From: Oscillospiraceae bacterium
GTDB taxonomy: Bacteria > Bacillota_A > Clostridia > Oscillospirales > Ruminococcaceae
Length of the DNA: 27,675 nucleotides
Reading direction: 5' to 3'
NCBI GenBank assembly: GCA_017523995.1
Contig: JAFWUX010000039.1
Coordinates: 1 to 27,675, forward strand
In this document: positions 1-7,778 of the stretch, in pieces
Position numbering within the stretch: position 1 is the stretch's first letter
Layout of the letters: each line of letters begins with the position of its first letter
The notes under the pieces: generated by a model
What the model was told of the DNA's origin: nothing
The model's input: only the letters and a program-made list of their open reading frames with translations
The model's database searches: none
Made by a program: the position numbers and the translations under genes

Positions 1-112
1 GCATGAACCCCATCGCCTGTACAAGGTTGAATTCACGTACCGACCTACACCTTTGCCAAACCGGTCATTCCGTCTCTTGTCCGGTTCGCAGCACCCGTCT
101 ATTACCAATTAG
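1..112. other. Left edge, unassigned
   Basis: No recognisable gene. One plus-strand frame (from base 2) stays open for 36 codons to a TAG at 110-112, and one minus-strand frame is also open here, so this could be the end of a gene cut by the window edge. The inverted pair AACCGG/CCGGTT around 59-86 could form a hairpin. I could not match the sequence to any protein or RNA family. Confidence 0.3.
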
Positions 113-265
113 AAATGAGAAATTGTGGTATGCGCTTCGCGCATGGATCTATAAAGTGAGGAGATAGAAGTGAGAAGTGAGGAGTTGCGGTGTCCGCTTC
201 GCGGACAATCTTAAAAAGTGAGAAGATAGGAGTTAGAAGCGAGGAGTTGCGGTGTCCCATAGTTT
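108..265. repeat. Intergenic hairpin repeat, family A, copy 1
   Basis: Two to three tandem units of purine-rich sequence (GTGAGAAGTGAGGAGTTGCGG and variants), each followed by a short perfect hairpin. The hairpins are ATGCGC-TTC-GCGCAT at 130-144 and GTCCGC-TTC-GCGGAC at 192-206. The third unit breaks off after GCGGTGTCC near 256. Related copies lie at 22645-22861 and 27414-27534. No transposase is linked to it in this window. Confidence 0.8.
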
Positions 266-438
266 CATGCGAAACTGGGGGCATATTTATAATTATTTAC
301 AATTGTTTATCATGAAGGGAACCGTAAAATTTGTGTGCTCCTCTACTAAGGGGTGCCAAATCGGCAAAAGTTTGACGGTTGCGTGCAACTTTTCAAAAAG
401 TTTGCGCAAAGATTTATATTTGATACTGCTTTTTGTGC

Positions 439-481
439 AAAAGCCGCTGAAGCGGGCATTTCGCCCATTTCAGCGGCTTTT
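439..481. terminator. Strong bidirectional hairpin terminator
   Basis: A 13-bp perfect stem (AAAAGCCGCTGAA at 439-451 with TTCAGCGGCTTTT at 469-481) encloses a second small stem GGGC/GCCC. A/T runs at both sides allow termination in either direction. It could end transcripts of the minus-strand DUF2752 gene and anything arriving from the left. Confidence 0.75.
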
Positions 482-587
482 ATAATTATATGTTTTACTT
501 TGATTGGGACAATTGCTTTTATCCTTTCAATTGACCGATTCAAACTTTAGCCCAGCGGATGCAGGCAATGCCTGCCCCTGCGTGCAA

Positions 588-986
588 TCAAACCACATTC
601 CGCAGGACGGAATATGCAATCCAGAACAGCAGCACGCCGATCCAGAATCCCGCGGTTCTCGGAATCAGCGTCTTCGGTCTGCCGAGCGCCTTGAGCCACA
701 TCTCCGCGTAGCGCAACACCGCCAGCACCACCCCGAATATCAGCAGCGCATTCTGCCGCAGCGCCTCGGCAAAATCCAGACGGCACAAAGCCAATACCGC
801 ATGCGTCATGCCGCAGGATGGACACTGCCACCCCGTCAGTGTCCGCAGAATGCACGGCGGCACCCACCGGATCACATACTGCATATACAGATTCTTTGCG
901 ATCAGCAATCCGCCTGCCGCAGCAAACGGCAGCAGACAAAGCAGCGTGATCTGCTGCCATTTTTTCAGTATCAGCTTGTGTTTCAT
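588..986 (-). CDS. DUF2752 family membrane protein
   Basis: A 132-residue membrane protein with about three hydrophobic segments (near residues 13-32, 80-95 and 112-128). The signature is C-P-S-C-G-M-T-H at residues 55-62, which is the hallmark of the DUF2752 family. These are small membrane proteins of unknown biochemical role, and the two cysteines look able to bind a metal or form a disulfide (inference). A purine-rich GAGAGAGG stretch about 10 bases upstream of the ATG supports this start. It stands alone on the minus strand, divergent from the DUF2975/regulator operon, and is followed at some distance by the hairpin at 439-481. Confidence 0.85.
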   Translation of the reverse strand: MKHKLILKKWQQITLLCLLPFAAAGGLLIAKNLYMQYVIRWVPPCILRTLTGWQCPSCGMTHAVLALCRLDFAEALRQNALLIFGVVLAVLRYAEMWLKALGRPKTLIPRTAGFWIGVLLFWIAYSVLRNVV

Positions 987-1061
987 ATAGCGAGCCTCTC
1001 TCCGGTCGGATTCTGGTTTCTGATAATCAGAAAAAATATATCGAAAAACGATAAAAAACTA

Positions 1062-1090
1062 TTGACAAACAGAAATTTATGTGCTATACT
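1062..1090 (+). promoter_or_regulatory. Sigma-A promoter of the DUF2975 operon
   Basis: TTGACA at 1062-1067 and TATACT at 1085-1090 are separated by exactly 17 bases, close to the ideal housekeeping promoter. A start of transcription near 1097 leaves a short leader that contains the AAAGGAG ribosome site before the ATG at 1122. Confidence 0.9.
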
Positions 1091-1121
1091 AGGTTCAACA
1101 ACACAAAGGAGCGTGTGAACC

Positions 1122-1574
1122 ATGAATCAAAAATGGAACTCTGAAAAATCGCTGTTTCTCTCCCGATGCCTGACCATTGCAACACTGGCGCTCGGCATCG
1201 CATCGCTGTTCTGCATTCCGGTCATCACGGAATGGTATGATGCGGTTTCCGGTGAGGAACCGATCCACATTGTCCTGAACATTGTGCTCTATCTCAGCGC
1301 AATCCTCGGTATTCTCGCACTCTGGCAGCTGCGCGCACTGCTCAACCGCTTTGCAAAGCAGCAGGTTTTCGTCACGGAGAATGCCGCCTGTTTCCGCAAG
1401 ATCGCGTGGTGCTGCTTCGGTGTGGCGCTGCTCTGGCTCATCCTGACATTCTGGCGGTTTCTCGCATTTTTCGTTGCATTCATCGCGGCGTTTGCAGGAC
1501 TGCTGCTGCGCGTCATGAAGAACATGCTGGAGGCTGCCGTCGAGATGCGCGAAGAAAACGATTACACCATCTGA
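1122..1574 (+). CDS. DUF2975 domain membrane protein
   Basis: A 150-residue integral membrane protein with four predicted segments (about 14-35, 50-70, 94-112 and 113-131). The stretch LNRFAKQQVFVTENAACFRK between segments two and three has the conserved pattern of DUF2975. Family members are nearly always followed by a YozG-like small Xre regulator, as here 15 bases downstream, so the pair is probably a membrane sensor or effector with its own regulator (family knowledge; biochemical role unknown). A good AAAGGAG site precedes the ATG, and a consensus promoter lies just upstream. Confidence 0.88.
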   Translation: MNQKWNSEKSLFLSRCLTIATLALGIASLFCIPVITEWYDAVSGEEPIHIVLNIVLYLSAILGILALWQLRALLNRFAKQQVFVTENAACFRKIAWCCFGVALLWLILTFWRFLAFFVAFIAAFAGLLLRVMKNMLEAAVEMREENDYTI

Positions 1575-1589
1575 AAGGAGCGGAGCATT

Positions 1590-1799
1590 ATGCCGATTAT
1601 TGTCAATCTTGATGTGATGATGGCGAAACGCAAAATCTCCGCCGGAGAGCTTGCCGAGCGCGTGGACATCACACCGGCGAATCTGTCCATCCTCAAAAAC
1701 AACAAGGCGAAGGCGGTGCGGTTCTCGACATTGGAGGCAATCTGCCGTGAGCTTGATTGTCAGCCGGGGGATGTTTTGGAGTATGTCAAAAATGAATGA
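1590..1799 (+). CDS. Small Xre-type HTH regulator (YozG-like)
   Basis: A 69-residue protein that is almost entirely a Cro/C1-type helix-turn-helix. The recognition region is ISAGELAERVDITPANLSIL (residues 16-35), followed by the typical end of the family (LEAICRELDCQPGDVLEYV). It has no sensor domain, so any signal would have to come through a partner, most likely the DUF2975 protein encoded just upstream. GAAAGGAGCGG precedes the start. The 3' end is unusual: its last 12 codons plus stop are repeated twice more downstream (see 1761-1993). Confidence 0.92.
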   Translation: MPIIVNLDVMMAKRKISAGELAERVDITPANLSILKNNKAKAVRFSTLEAICRELDCQPGDVLEYVKNE

Positions 1800-1993
1800 T
1801 TCAGCGTGCGCGATATGCCGGAAATGGGGGCGGACACTGTCCGTTAGCAGCCGGGGGATGTTTTGGAGTATGTGAAGAACGAGTAATTCGCTGTCCGCAA
1901 TCTGCCGGAAATGGCGCGGACACTGTCCGTTGGCAGCCGGGGGACGTTTTGGAATATGTGAAAAACGAGTAATACGCTGTTTATGTGAAGAAC
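1761..1993 (+). repeat. Tandem degenerate copies of the regulator gene 3' end
   Basis: The stretch coding for the last 12 residues plus stop of the Xre regulator (1761-1799) recurs at 1848-1886 and 1934-1972, a period of 87 then 86 bases. A 12-base trace (TATGTGAAGAAC) follows at 1982-1993. All three full copies would encode the same peptide, QPGDVLEYVKNE plus stop, but with different synonymous codons and different stop codons. The spacers also match each other and contain CGGAC-ACT-GTCCG hairpins. Copies 2 and 3 have no start codon or HTH of their own. Confidence 0.9.
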
Positions 1994-2019
1994 AGGGAAT
2001 ATGCAAGGGGGGCATAACG

Positions 2020-2250
2020 ATGGGGTTATTTGCAGCATTCGCTGTGCTTGCGCTGCTCAACACGGCTGTCTGTTATGCACTGTACCGTCTGGCAGCATTC
2101 TTTCAGCAGAAACACTGGGAGCAAAGCACGATCGGCGGCATGCCGGATCTTCCGAAGCTGCGGCGCAGATTTTTCATCTTCTTTCTGCTGTCGCTGCTCC
2201 TCGCTGCATGGTTTGTCACATCACTCGCGGATTTTCCTGCTCAGCGCTGA
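2020..2250 (+). CDS. Small two-segment membrane protein
   Basis: A 76-residue protein of unknown function. Hydrophobic segments at about residues 2-24 and 50-67 flank a polar loop with a basic patch (LRRR). The ATG at 2020 was chosen over an upstream in-frame ATG at 1930 because AAGGGGGG lies 8 bases before it, and because the upstream extension is out-of-frame translation of the regulator-tail repeats. It sits in a plus-strand run, 21 bases before the next gene. No family recognised. Confidence 0.65.
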   Translation: MGLFAAFAVLALLNTAVCYALYRLAAFFQQKHWEQSTIGGMPDLPKLRRRFFIFFLLSLLLAAWFVTSLADFPAQR

Positions 2251-2271
2251 ACACCGCAAAGGAGGGCTTTT

Positions 2272-2529
2272 ATGTATCAGCACAACGGCATCACCTATCT
2301 CAGCGAGGAGGAATACCGCCTCGCAGAACCTGATCTGCTCCGGCAGGCGCGTGAGAAAAAGAAACGCAGAAAAATCGCGCTGCTCATTGCTGCCGTTGCA
2401 GCGGTTTACCTGCTCCTGCTGGGATACACATGCGCGGAGCTTCTGCGGGAAGCCCGATGGCACGCGCATCCGCATGAGCATAACGAATCCGCTGCATATT
2501 CCGACACACTTCCGAATTCTGAGTCCTAA
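2272..2529 (+). CDS. Small single-pass membrane protein
   Basis: An 85-residue protein of unknown function. The N-terminus is polar and acidic (YLSEEEYRLAEPDLLRQ), followed by a strongly basic stretch (REKKKRRK), one hydrophobic segment (about residues 40-58) and a hydrophilic, histidine-containing tail. The positive-inside rule predicts a cytoplasmic N-terminus. A perfect AAAGGAGGG site precedes the ATG, so the gene is very probably translated. It lies between another small membrane protein and the radical SAM gene and is likely cotranscribed. Confidence 0.65.
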   Translation: MYQHNGITYLSEEEYRLAEPDLLRQAREKKKRRKIALLIAAVAAVYLLLLGYTCAELLREARWHAHPHEHNESAAYSDTLPNSES

Positions 2530-2562
2530 AACGGAAACACGGACATCCGAGGAGGTATCGTC

Positions 2563-3903
2563 ATGTATATCAAGCTCATCCAGCCCGCCATGATCAAGCG
2601 CCCGATGGATACTGACCTAAAGCTCCATATGGCGCCGCCGCTCGGGCTCCTGACCGTTGCCAATATCCTGCGCGGCGAACACCGCATTGTACTCGAAAAC
2701 GAGAATATCGAGCCGATCTGCTATGACGATCACCCCGATCTCGTCGGGATTTCCGTCACGGTCGATACCCTGCCCCACGCCATGCAGATCGCAAAGCGGT
2801 TCCGCAGGCGCGGCGCAAAGGTGATCGCAGGCGGCATCCACATCACAACCGCCTATGAGACAATCCCCGAAAACGCCTTCGATGCGCTGTGCATCGGGGC
2901 GGCGGAGGGCACATGGCCGGATATCGTCCGCGATGCTGAAAACGGCTGTCTCAAAAAAATCTACAAATGCAGCGGAAAGCTGCGCGGCGAGGACATCGTC
3001 TCCCCTGCCTATGATATGATCGACCGCGGCAAATACCTCTATACCAGCGTGATTCACACAAGCCGCGGCTGTCCGTTCCGCTGCGATTTCTGCTACAACA
3101 GTGCAAAATCGCACCACTTCGTCAACCGACCGATTCCCGATGTGCTGCGCGAGATCCGGCAGGCAGGCACCAGACATATCATGTTCATCGACGATAACTT
3201 CGCGGGCAATCCGCAGTGGACAAAGCAGTTTCTCAAAGCCATTCTGCCGATGAAGCTCAAGTGGCAGGCAGCGGTCTCGATCAACGCGGCAAAGGACGGC
3301 GCGCTGCTCGATCTGATGCGGAAAAGCGGCTGCCAAAGTCTGTTCATCGGATTCGAGAGCATCAATCCGGAATCCGTGCAGAATGTCCACAAGGTGCAGA
3401 ACAGCACCCGCGAATATGAGCAGGCAATCGAGGCAATCCACAAACGCGGCATCATGATCAACGGCAGCTTCGTCTTCGGGCTCGACGGCGACACGCCCGA
3501 AACCTTTGACGCAACCGTCGATTGGATTGTGAAGAACCGCATCGAAACGGTGACCTCCCACATTCTGACGCCCTATCCCGGCACGGCGCTCTATGACCGC
3601 ATGAAAGCGGCGGGGCGCATTACCTCGCATGACCTCTCGCTCTACAACACCGCGCATGTGGTCTTTGAACCGCGCGGCATGACTGCGGATGAGCTGTACA
3701 AGGGCTATCTGCATGTCTATGACAAGGTCTACAGCCTGAAAAATATCCGCAGGCGGATGCCGGAGACAAAATCCCAGCGCATCCCCTATCTGCTGTTCAA
3801 TCTGCTTTACCGCAAATACGGCAGGTTCACTGATTTCATCTGCAAATGCATCACCTATCAGCGGATGGGAAAAATCGGGGAGCTGCTCGCAAAATACATG
3901 TAA
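2563..3903 (+). CDS. B12-binding radical SAM protein
   Basis: A 446-residue enzyme. Residues about 20-135 resemble a cobalamin-binding fold, with LVGISVTVDTLPHAMQIAKR and VIAGGIHIT as its core strands. From about 160 to 370 runs a radical SAM barrel with the iron-sulfur motif C170-PFR-C174-DF-C177. Further barrel features are FIDDNFAGN, LFIGFESIN and GSFVFGLDGDTPE. The usual B12-loop DxHxxG motif is not visible, so cobalamin may bind without a histidine ligand or not at all. The C-terminal 70 residues are basic. GAGGAGG precedes the ATG. Such enzymes methylate or rearrange unreactive carbons; the substrate here is unknown. The neighbours are membrane proteins rather than a known biosynthetic pathway. 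Confidence 0.88.
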   Translation: MYIKLIQPAMIKRPMDTDLKLHMAPPLGLLTVANILRGEHRIVLENENIEPICYDDHPDLVGISVTVDTLPHAMQIAKRFRRRGAKVIAGGIHITTAYETIPENAFDALCIGAAEGTWPDIVRDAENGCLKKIYKCSGKLRGEDIVSPAYDMIDRGKYLYTSVIHTSRGCPFRCDFCYNSAKSHHFVNRPIPDVLREIRQAGTRHIMFIDDNFAGNPQWTKQFLKAILPMKLKWQAAVSINAAKDGALLDLMRKSGCQSLFIGFESINPESVQNVHKVQNSTREYEQAIEAIHKRGIMINGSFVFGLDGDTPETFDATVDWIVKNRIETVTSHILTPYPGTALYDRMKAAGRITSHDLSLYNTAHVVFEPRGMTADELYKGYLHVYDKVYSLKNIRRRMPETKSQRIPYLLFNLLYRKYGRFTDFICKCITYQRMGKIGELLAKYM

Positions 3904-3915
3904 AGGAGCACAACC

Positions 3916-5478
3916 ATGGATGACTTTACACCGCAGACGCCGTCCGTTTTGCAGGCGCCGGTTTATCCGTATCCGCAGACGGCGGTGCAGAAGAAACAAT
4001 GGGATTTTCAGCCGCATGATGCAGTGTTTGCGCTGCTCGCGCTCCTGCTCGGACTGCTCTTTGCACGCTATGCGCTGCTCTATGCAGACGGCTTTTTCAC
4101 AACCGGCTGCTTTCTGCTGCTGTATCTTGTCAGTGCGGTCTATATCCGGAAATCGGGATACAAACCGCGTCCGGTGCAGCATGTGCTCGGCGCTGTGATC
4201 TGCGCTTTTACGCTTGTGTTCTCGCTTTCTGCATCGCCGCTGCTGCACGGGCTCTGCTTTGTTTTCCTGACCGCGGCAATCGTCTGGCGGACACATGCGG
4301 TCTGCGGCGGCAAGGGGTTTGTCACGCGATTCTTCCCGATCGACCTCGCCGATTCGCTGCTCGCAAAGCCGTTCAGTCATTTTACTGCGGCGCCGCATGC
4401 GGTCGCTGCCCCGATGAAAAAGAACTCCGCGGCAACTGCGGTCAAGACGATTGTGATCGGATTGCTCGTGACAATCCCGCTGACAATCGCGGTCGCGGCA
4501 CTGCTCGCAAGCGCGGATTCCGCCATTGCGGATATGTTTGAATTTCTCGGCGATCTGCCCGCCGTTGATACAATCCGCTTCTTCTGGCAGATTGTGTTCG
4601 GCATCCCGCTCGGCATGTGGCTCTTTGGCATGCTCTGCAGCGCCGCAAAGCGCAGAGAAATGCCGTTCCCCGAGGACGCGGACTACGCCGAAAAGCTCAG
4701 CGGTCTGCGGGTGATCCCGAATCTCGGGCTCTATGCCGGTGTCACGCCGATCTGCCTGCTGTATCTGCTCTATGTGTTCACGCAGACGAACTATTTTCTC
4801 TCCGCATTCGCAGGCAGGCTGCCCGAGGGCATGCTCTATTCCGAATACGCAAGGCGCGGATTCTTTGAGCTCTGCGCGATTGCGGTCATCAATCTCATCG
4901 TGATTCTGGTGCTGACAGGCTGCGCGAAAAAGGGCGGCGAGCACCGCACCAAGGCGCTGACCTTCTACGCGTTGCTGCTCTGCGGCTTTACGCTGTTCAT
5001 CATTGCGACGGCACTGGCAAAAATGATGCTCTATATCCACGCCTACGGCATGACGCAGCTCCGTGTCTACACAACATGGTTCATGGTGCTGCTCGCTGCG
5101 GTCTTTCTGATTCTGCTGGTGCGGCAGTTCGCTGCAAAACTCCCGACCGCTGCAATCCTCTCCGGTGTGTTTATCGTGCTGTTCGCAGGGCTCTGCTTCG
5201 GACGCCCCGATGCGATGATCGCGGAATACAATCTCAGCCGCTGTGCTGCGGGGACACTTCAGAATCCGGATCTCAACATGCTCTGCGGGCTCTCTGAGGA
5301 TGCCTACATTGTCATTGCGCACTATCAGGATATGCTCGAGCGCGAGGGCATCTGGGATGACTATTACAGCAGGGCGGAAGACAAGGTCAAAGTTGACTAT
5401 ATCTATGACAAAGACCGCAGCTGGAATCTGCCTGCACAAATCCTGATTCAGCAAATCCATACAGATACAACGAGGTGA
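3916..5478 (+). CDS. DUF4173 membrane protein
   Basis: A 520-residue polytopic membrane protein with about ten to twelve hydrophobic segments after a proline- and glutamine-rich cytoplasmic N-terminus (residues 1-30). Family-like blocks include YARRGFFELCAIAVINLIVI (310-329), QLRVYTTWFMVLL (381-393) and AEYNLSRC (436-443), followed by a soluble C-terminal segment with DLNMLCGLSEDAYIVIAHY. This fits DUF4173, whose function is unknown. AAAGGAG precedes the ATG, 12 bases after the radical SAM stop, which suggests one transcript. Confidence 0.85.
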   Translation: MDDFTPQTPSVLQAPVYPYPQTAVQKKQWDFQPHDAVFALLALLLGLLFARYALLYADGFFTTGCFLLLYLVSAVYIRKSGYKPRPVQHVLGAVICAFTLVFSLSASPLLHGLCFVFLTAAIVWRTHAVCGGKGFVTRFFPIDLADSLLAKPFSHFTAAPHAVAAPMKKNSAATAVKTIVIGLLVTIPLTIAVAALLASADSAIADMFEFLGDLPAVDTIRFFWQIVFGIPLGMWLFGMLCSAAKRREMPFPEDADYAEKLSGLRVIPNLGLYAGVTPICLLYLLYVFTQTNYFLSAFAGRLPEGMLYSEYARRGFFELCAIAVINLIVILVLTGCAKKGGEHRTKALTFYALLLCGFTLFIIATALAKMMLYIHAYGMTQLRVYTTWFMVLLAAVFLILLVRQFAAKLPTAAILSGVFIVLFAGLCFGRPDAMIAEYNLSRCAAGTLQNPDLNMLCGLSEDAYIVIAHYQDMLEREGIWDDYYSRAEDKVKVDYIYDKDRSWNLPAQILIQQIHTDTTR

Positions 5479-5482
5479 TACA

Positions 5483-5932
5483 ATGAACATCAAGAACATT
5501 CTGCTCGACCTGCTCCGCGGCGCTGCTGCCGCCCTGCTGATGGGACTGCTCGTCTGCATTGCACACGGCGGCATCCTCTGGATCACGATCCTTGCCGCTG
5601 CCGTCTTTCTGTTTCTCGCGGTGCTGCTGCTGCAATCCGCAAGCACCGGACGCCGTCAGCTGAGAAGCATCGCTGCCATTCTGCTGTTTTTCCCGGCGCT
5701 CATGCTCTATGGCAAAAGCGGTTTCGCAGACTTTTGCTTTGATCTGATGCATCCCGCCGGTGCGGAAGTCGCAATCGGGGATGCCGTGCAGATGGTATTC
5801 ATCATCCTGCCCGGCGTCGGGATTCTGCTGCTGCTGGCTGTTCTGCTGGCGCGGATTGTCTCGAACAGACAGACGCCCGCATCACCGCGCGAAGCCACCC
5901 ATGCAGATGATTCCGGTTTTCCGGCTGCATAA
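5483..5932 (+). CDS. Hypothetical membrane protein
   Basis: A 149-residue protein with about four hydrophobic segments (near 8-24, 27-47, 57-72 and 101-121) and a short polar tail. No family recognised. The ATG lies only 4 bases after the DUF4173 stop, with GAGGTG as ribosome site inside the end of that gene, so translation is probably coupled. The tight spacing suggests it works with, or is regulated together with, the DUF4173 protein. Confidence 0.7.
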   Translation: MNIKNILLDLLRGAAAALLMGLLVCIAHGGILWITILAAAVFLFLAVLLLQSASTGRRQLRSIAAILLFFPALMLYGKSGFADFCFDLMHPAGAEVAIGDAVQMVFIILPGVGILLLLAVLLARIVSNRQTPASPREATHADDSGFPAA

Positions 5933-5984
5933 TCAAAAAGCAATATTGATCGCATACATCACAGCAATTTGAAAGGAGTCAACC

Positions 5985-6362
5985 ATGATCAACAAAAAAG
6001 CCATCCTCGCTGCCGCGGCAGGCATCCTGCTGTTTGACGGCTTTGCCCTCGCGGCTGCACGCACCTTTGCGGACAAGCAGGCGGAAAACAGGCAGCCTTG
6101 CATTACTCTCAATGATTATCAGACCGCGACGGATACCGTTGTATCGGTGGATGATCTCTGCTGTTATGAAAATATCCCGCGCATGTACATCACATCGGCG
6201 AACTGGCAGGACGGCAATCCGGAGCTGCCGGTTATCACGGATGACGGACAGGCGCTCCTGATCGGAGACCGGTGCGGCGTCATAGAAGTGACGCTTGCCT
6301 CGAATCCTGACTGGATCATGCCGGATAATACGGTCAGAGTGACCGTGGGGACGCCCGAATGA
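5985..6362 (+). CDS. Hypothetical membrane-anchored protein
   Basis: A 125-residue protein with an N-terminal signal anchor (MINKKAILAAAAGILLFDGF) and a soluble extracellular part of about 100 residues. The soluble part is rich in aspartate and has two adjacent cysteines (residues 59-60), and its alternating hydrophobic pattern suggests a small beta fold. No family recognised. GAAAGGAG precedes the ATG. Its stop overlaps the next gene's start by 4 bases (ATGA), so the two are translationally coupled. Confidence 0.7.
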   Translation: MINKKAILAAAAGILLFDGFALAAARTFADKQAENRQPCITLNDYQTATDTVVSVDDLCCYENIPRMYITSANWQDGNPELPVITDDGQALLIGDRCGVIEVTLASNPDWIMPDNTVRVTVGTPE

Positions 6363-7066
6363 AGCGCCGCGTCCGCATCGGTATGGCGGCTGCATCCGCG
6401 GTGCTGCTCGGCATCGAGATTCTGATCGGGATGTTTGCGCACGGCTGGGTGCGCGATCAGCTCGGGGATATCCTCGTGGTGATCCTGCTGTATACGCTAT
6501 GGCGCACGGTCTCGCCGGAAAAGCCGAAGCTCGCGCTGCTGCTGCCTGCCGGAATCCTGCTGTTTGCATACTGCGTGGAATATTTGCAGTTCTGGGGCTT
6601 CTGCGACAGGCTGCACATCACAAACCGGCTGCTCCGCATTATCATCGGGACGGGCTATTCAAACAAGGATATACTGAGCTATACTGTCGGGATTCTGCCG
6701 TGCATCCTCTGCGAAAATCTGCTGCGCCGTCCGGAGCCGGAGCAGGGCAAGGGAATCTATCTGCCGGCAATCCTGACCGGTCTCTGCGGTGCGCTCTGGA
6801 TGATGAGCCTGCTGCTGCACCTCGGCGCCTACCCCGTCCGGCTGCATCCGATCGCATTTCCGGTGTCGCTGGTCTGCGGTATGACAGCAACGATTCTCTG
6901 CATTGTCTTCGCAGCTTTGCTGACGCACCGCATCGGACAGGCAGCGGTACCGAAAAACGGAAAACGCCTTTGCACCCTGATTCTCTGCGCCGCTGCGGTT
7001 CTCGCAGGACTGCCGCTCTGGAAGGATGCCTTTGCACTCGGCAGATTGATCGTGCAGCGCCTCTGA
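6359..7066 (+). CDS. DUF2809 family membrane protein
   Basis: A 235-residue membrane protein. Residues 1-125 match DUF2809: VRDQLGDILVVILLYTLWR (30-48), then VEYLQFWGFCDRL and LLRIIIGTGYSNKDILSYTVG. The remaining 110 residues add about three more hydrophobic segments beyond the usual short DUF2809 length, so this is an extended version. Function is unknown. It overlaps the preceding gene by 4 bases and is the last gene of the plus-strand run, ending just before a strong hairpin. Confidence 0.82.
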   Translation: MKRRVRIGMAAASAVLLGIEILIGMFAHGWVRDQLGDILVVILLYTLWRTVSPEKPKLALLLPAGILLFAYCVEYLQFWGFCDRLHITNRLLRIIIGTGYSNKDILSYTVGILPCILCENLLRRPEPEQGKGIYLPAILTGLCGALWMMSLLLHLGAYPVRLHPIAFPVSLVCGMTATILCIVFAALLTHRIGQAAVPKNGKRLCTLILCAAAVLAGLPLWKDAFALGRLIVQRL

Positions 7067-7083
7067 CGGAATACAACTGAAAT

Positions 7084-7124
7084 CAGCCGCGAAATCGAAG
7101 CTGTTACGCTGGATTTCGCGGCTG
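7084..7124. terminator. Convergent terminator between DUF2809 gene and scpB
   Basis: A 13-bp perfect stem (CAGCCGCGAAATC at 7084-7096, GATTTCGCGGCTG at 7112-7124) lies between two genes that face each other. Only modest T runs follow on either side, but position and stem strength make it a likely shared terminator. Confidence 0.75.
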
Positions 7125-7128
7125 TGTC

Positions 7129-7767
7129 TTATTCTGCATCCGGATCGGCAGATTCCACCGTCTCGAGATTGTCGATCTCCGGATAATCCTCCGCAGATTC
7201 CTCAAGGGTATCCTCGCCCTCGGCGGTCTGCACCTCGAACAGATCCTCCGCCTCGCTGCTCGTCGGGAGCGGCGGCAGATCGGCAAGCGACTGCATCCCG
7301 AATGTCCGCAGAAAATGCGCGGTTGTCCGGTAGGTCACGGGTCTGCCGGGGACTTCGATGCGTCCGGCTTCTTCGAGCAGTCCGCGCTCGACAAGCGTGT
7401 TGACAACCGAGCCGCTGTCCACACCGCGCACGCGCTCGACAAAGCCCTTTGTCACCGGCTGATTGTATGCGATGATCGTCAGCGCCTCCATTGCCGCATT
7501 GGAAAGCGGCGTGTTGCGCTTGACCTCGAGCGCTGCACGAATCTGCTCCGCAAAATCGGCGCGCGTGGTGATCTGCCAGCTCTCGCCCAGCGTCAGGAGC
7601 TGCAGGCCGCTGCCGGATTCCTCCAGCGCGGTCATCAGTGCTCCGGCTGCTGCCGTGATCTCCTCCGCGGTCACACCGAGCGCCTCCGCAAGACGGTCGG
7701 TTTCCATCGGCTCTCCTGCCGCAAACAGCACCGCTTCCAGCGCGGCGCCCAGATATTCCAGTTTCAT
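7129..7767 (-). CDS. scpB: Segregation and condensation protein ScpB
   Basis: A 212-residue ScpB, the kleisin-associated subunit of the bacterial SMC-ScpA-ScpB complex that condenses and segregates the chromosome in the cytoplasm. It shows the two winged-helix domains: residues about 1-80 begin LGAALEAVLFAAGEPMETDR, and 85-165 contain AMEALTIIAYNQPVTKGFVE, the most conserved block. RGLLEEAGRIEVPGRPVTYR follows. The last 45 residues are a strongly acidic low-complexity tail, common in the family but long here. AAAGGACGG precedes the ATG, 11 bases after the murF stop. scpA, the usual partner gene, is not next to it. Confidence 0.96.
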   Translation of the reverse strand: MKLEYLGAALEAVLFAAGEPMETDRLAEALGVTAEEITAAAGALMTALEESGSGLQLLTLGESWQITTRADFAEQIRAALEVKRNTPLSNAAMEALTIIAYNQPVTKGFVERVRGVDSGSVVNTLVERGLLEEAGRIEVPGRPVTYRTTAHFLRTFGMQSLADLPPLPTSSEAEDLFEVQTAEGEDTLEESAEDYPEIDNLETVESADPDAE

Positions 7768-7778
7768 ATTACCGTCCT

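Noticed and set aside
102..284. Minus-strand 60-residue frame sharing a peptide (ADTATPHFSLLSPH) with a frame at 22583-22813
   Set aside because: The similarity comes from the family A repeat, which happens to stay open in one frame. Neither frame has a ribosome site or protein-like composition.
1930..2019. Upstream in-frame extension of the small membrane protein at 2020
   Set aside because: It translates the regulator-tail repeats out of frame, and the ribosome site fits the ATG at 2020.
2617..5646. Minus-strand 1009-residue open frame opposite the radical SAM and DUF4173 genes
   Set aside because: It is a mirror of GC-rich codon bias in the plus-strand genes, with low-complexity, histidine- and arginine-rich composition and no domain.
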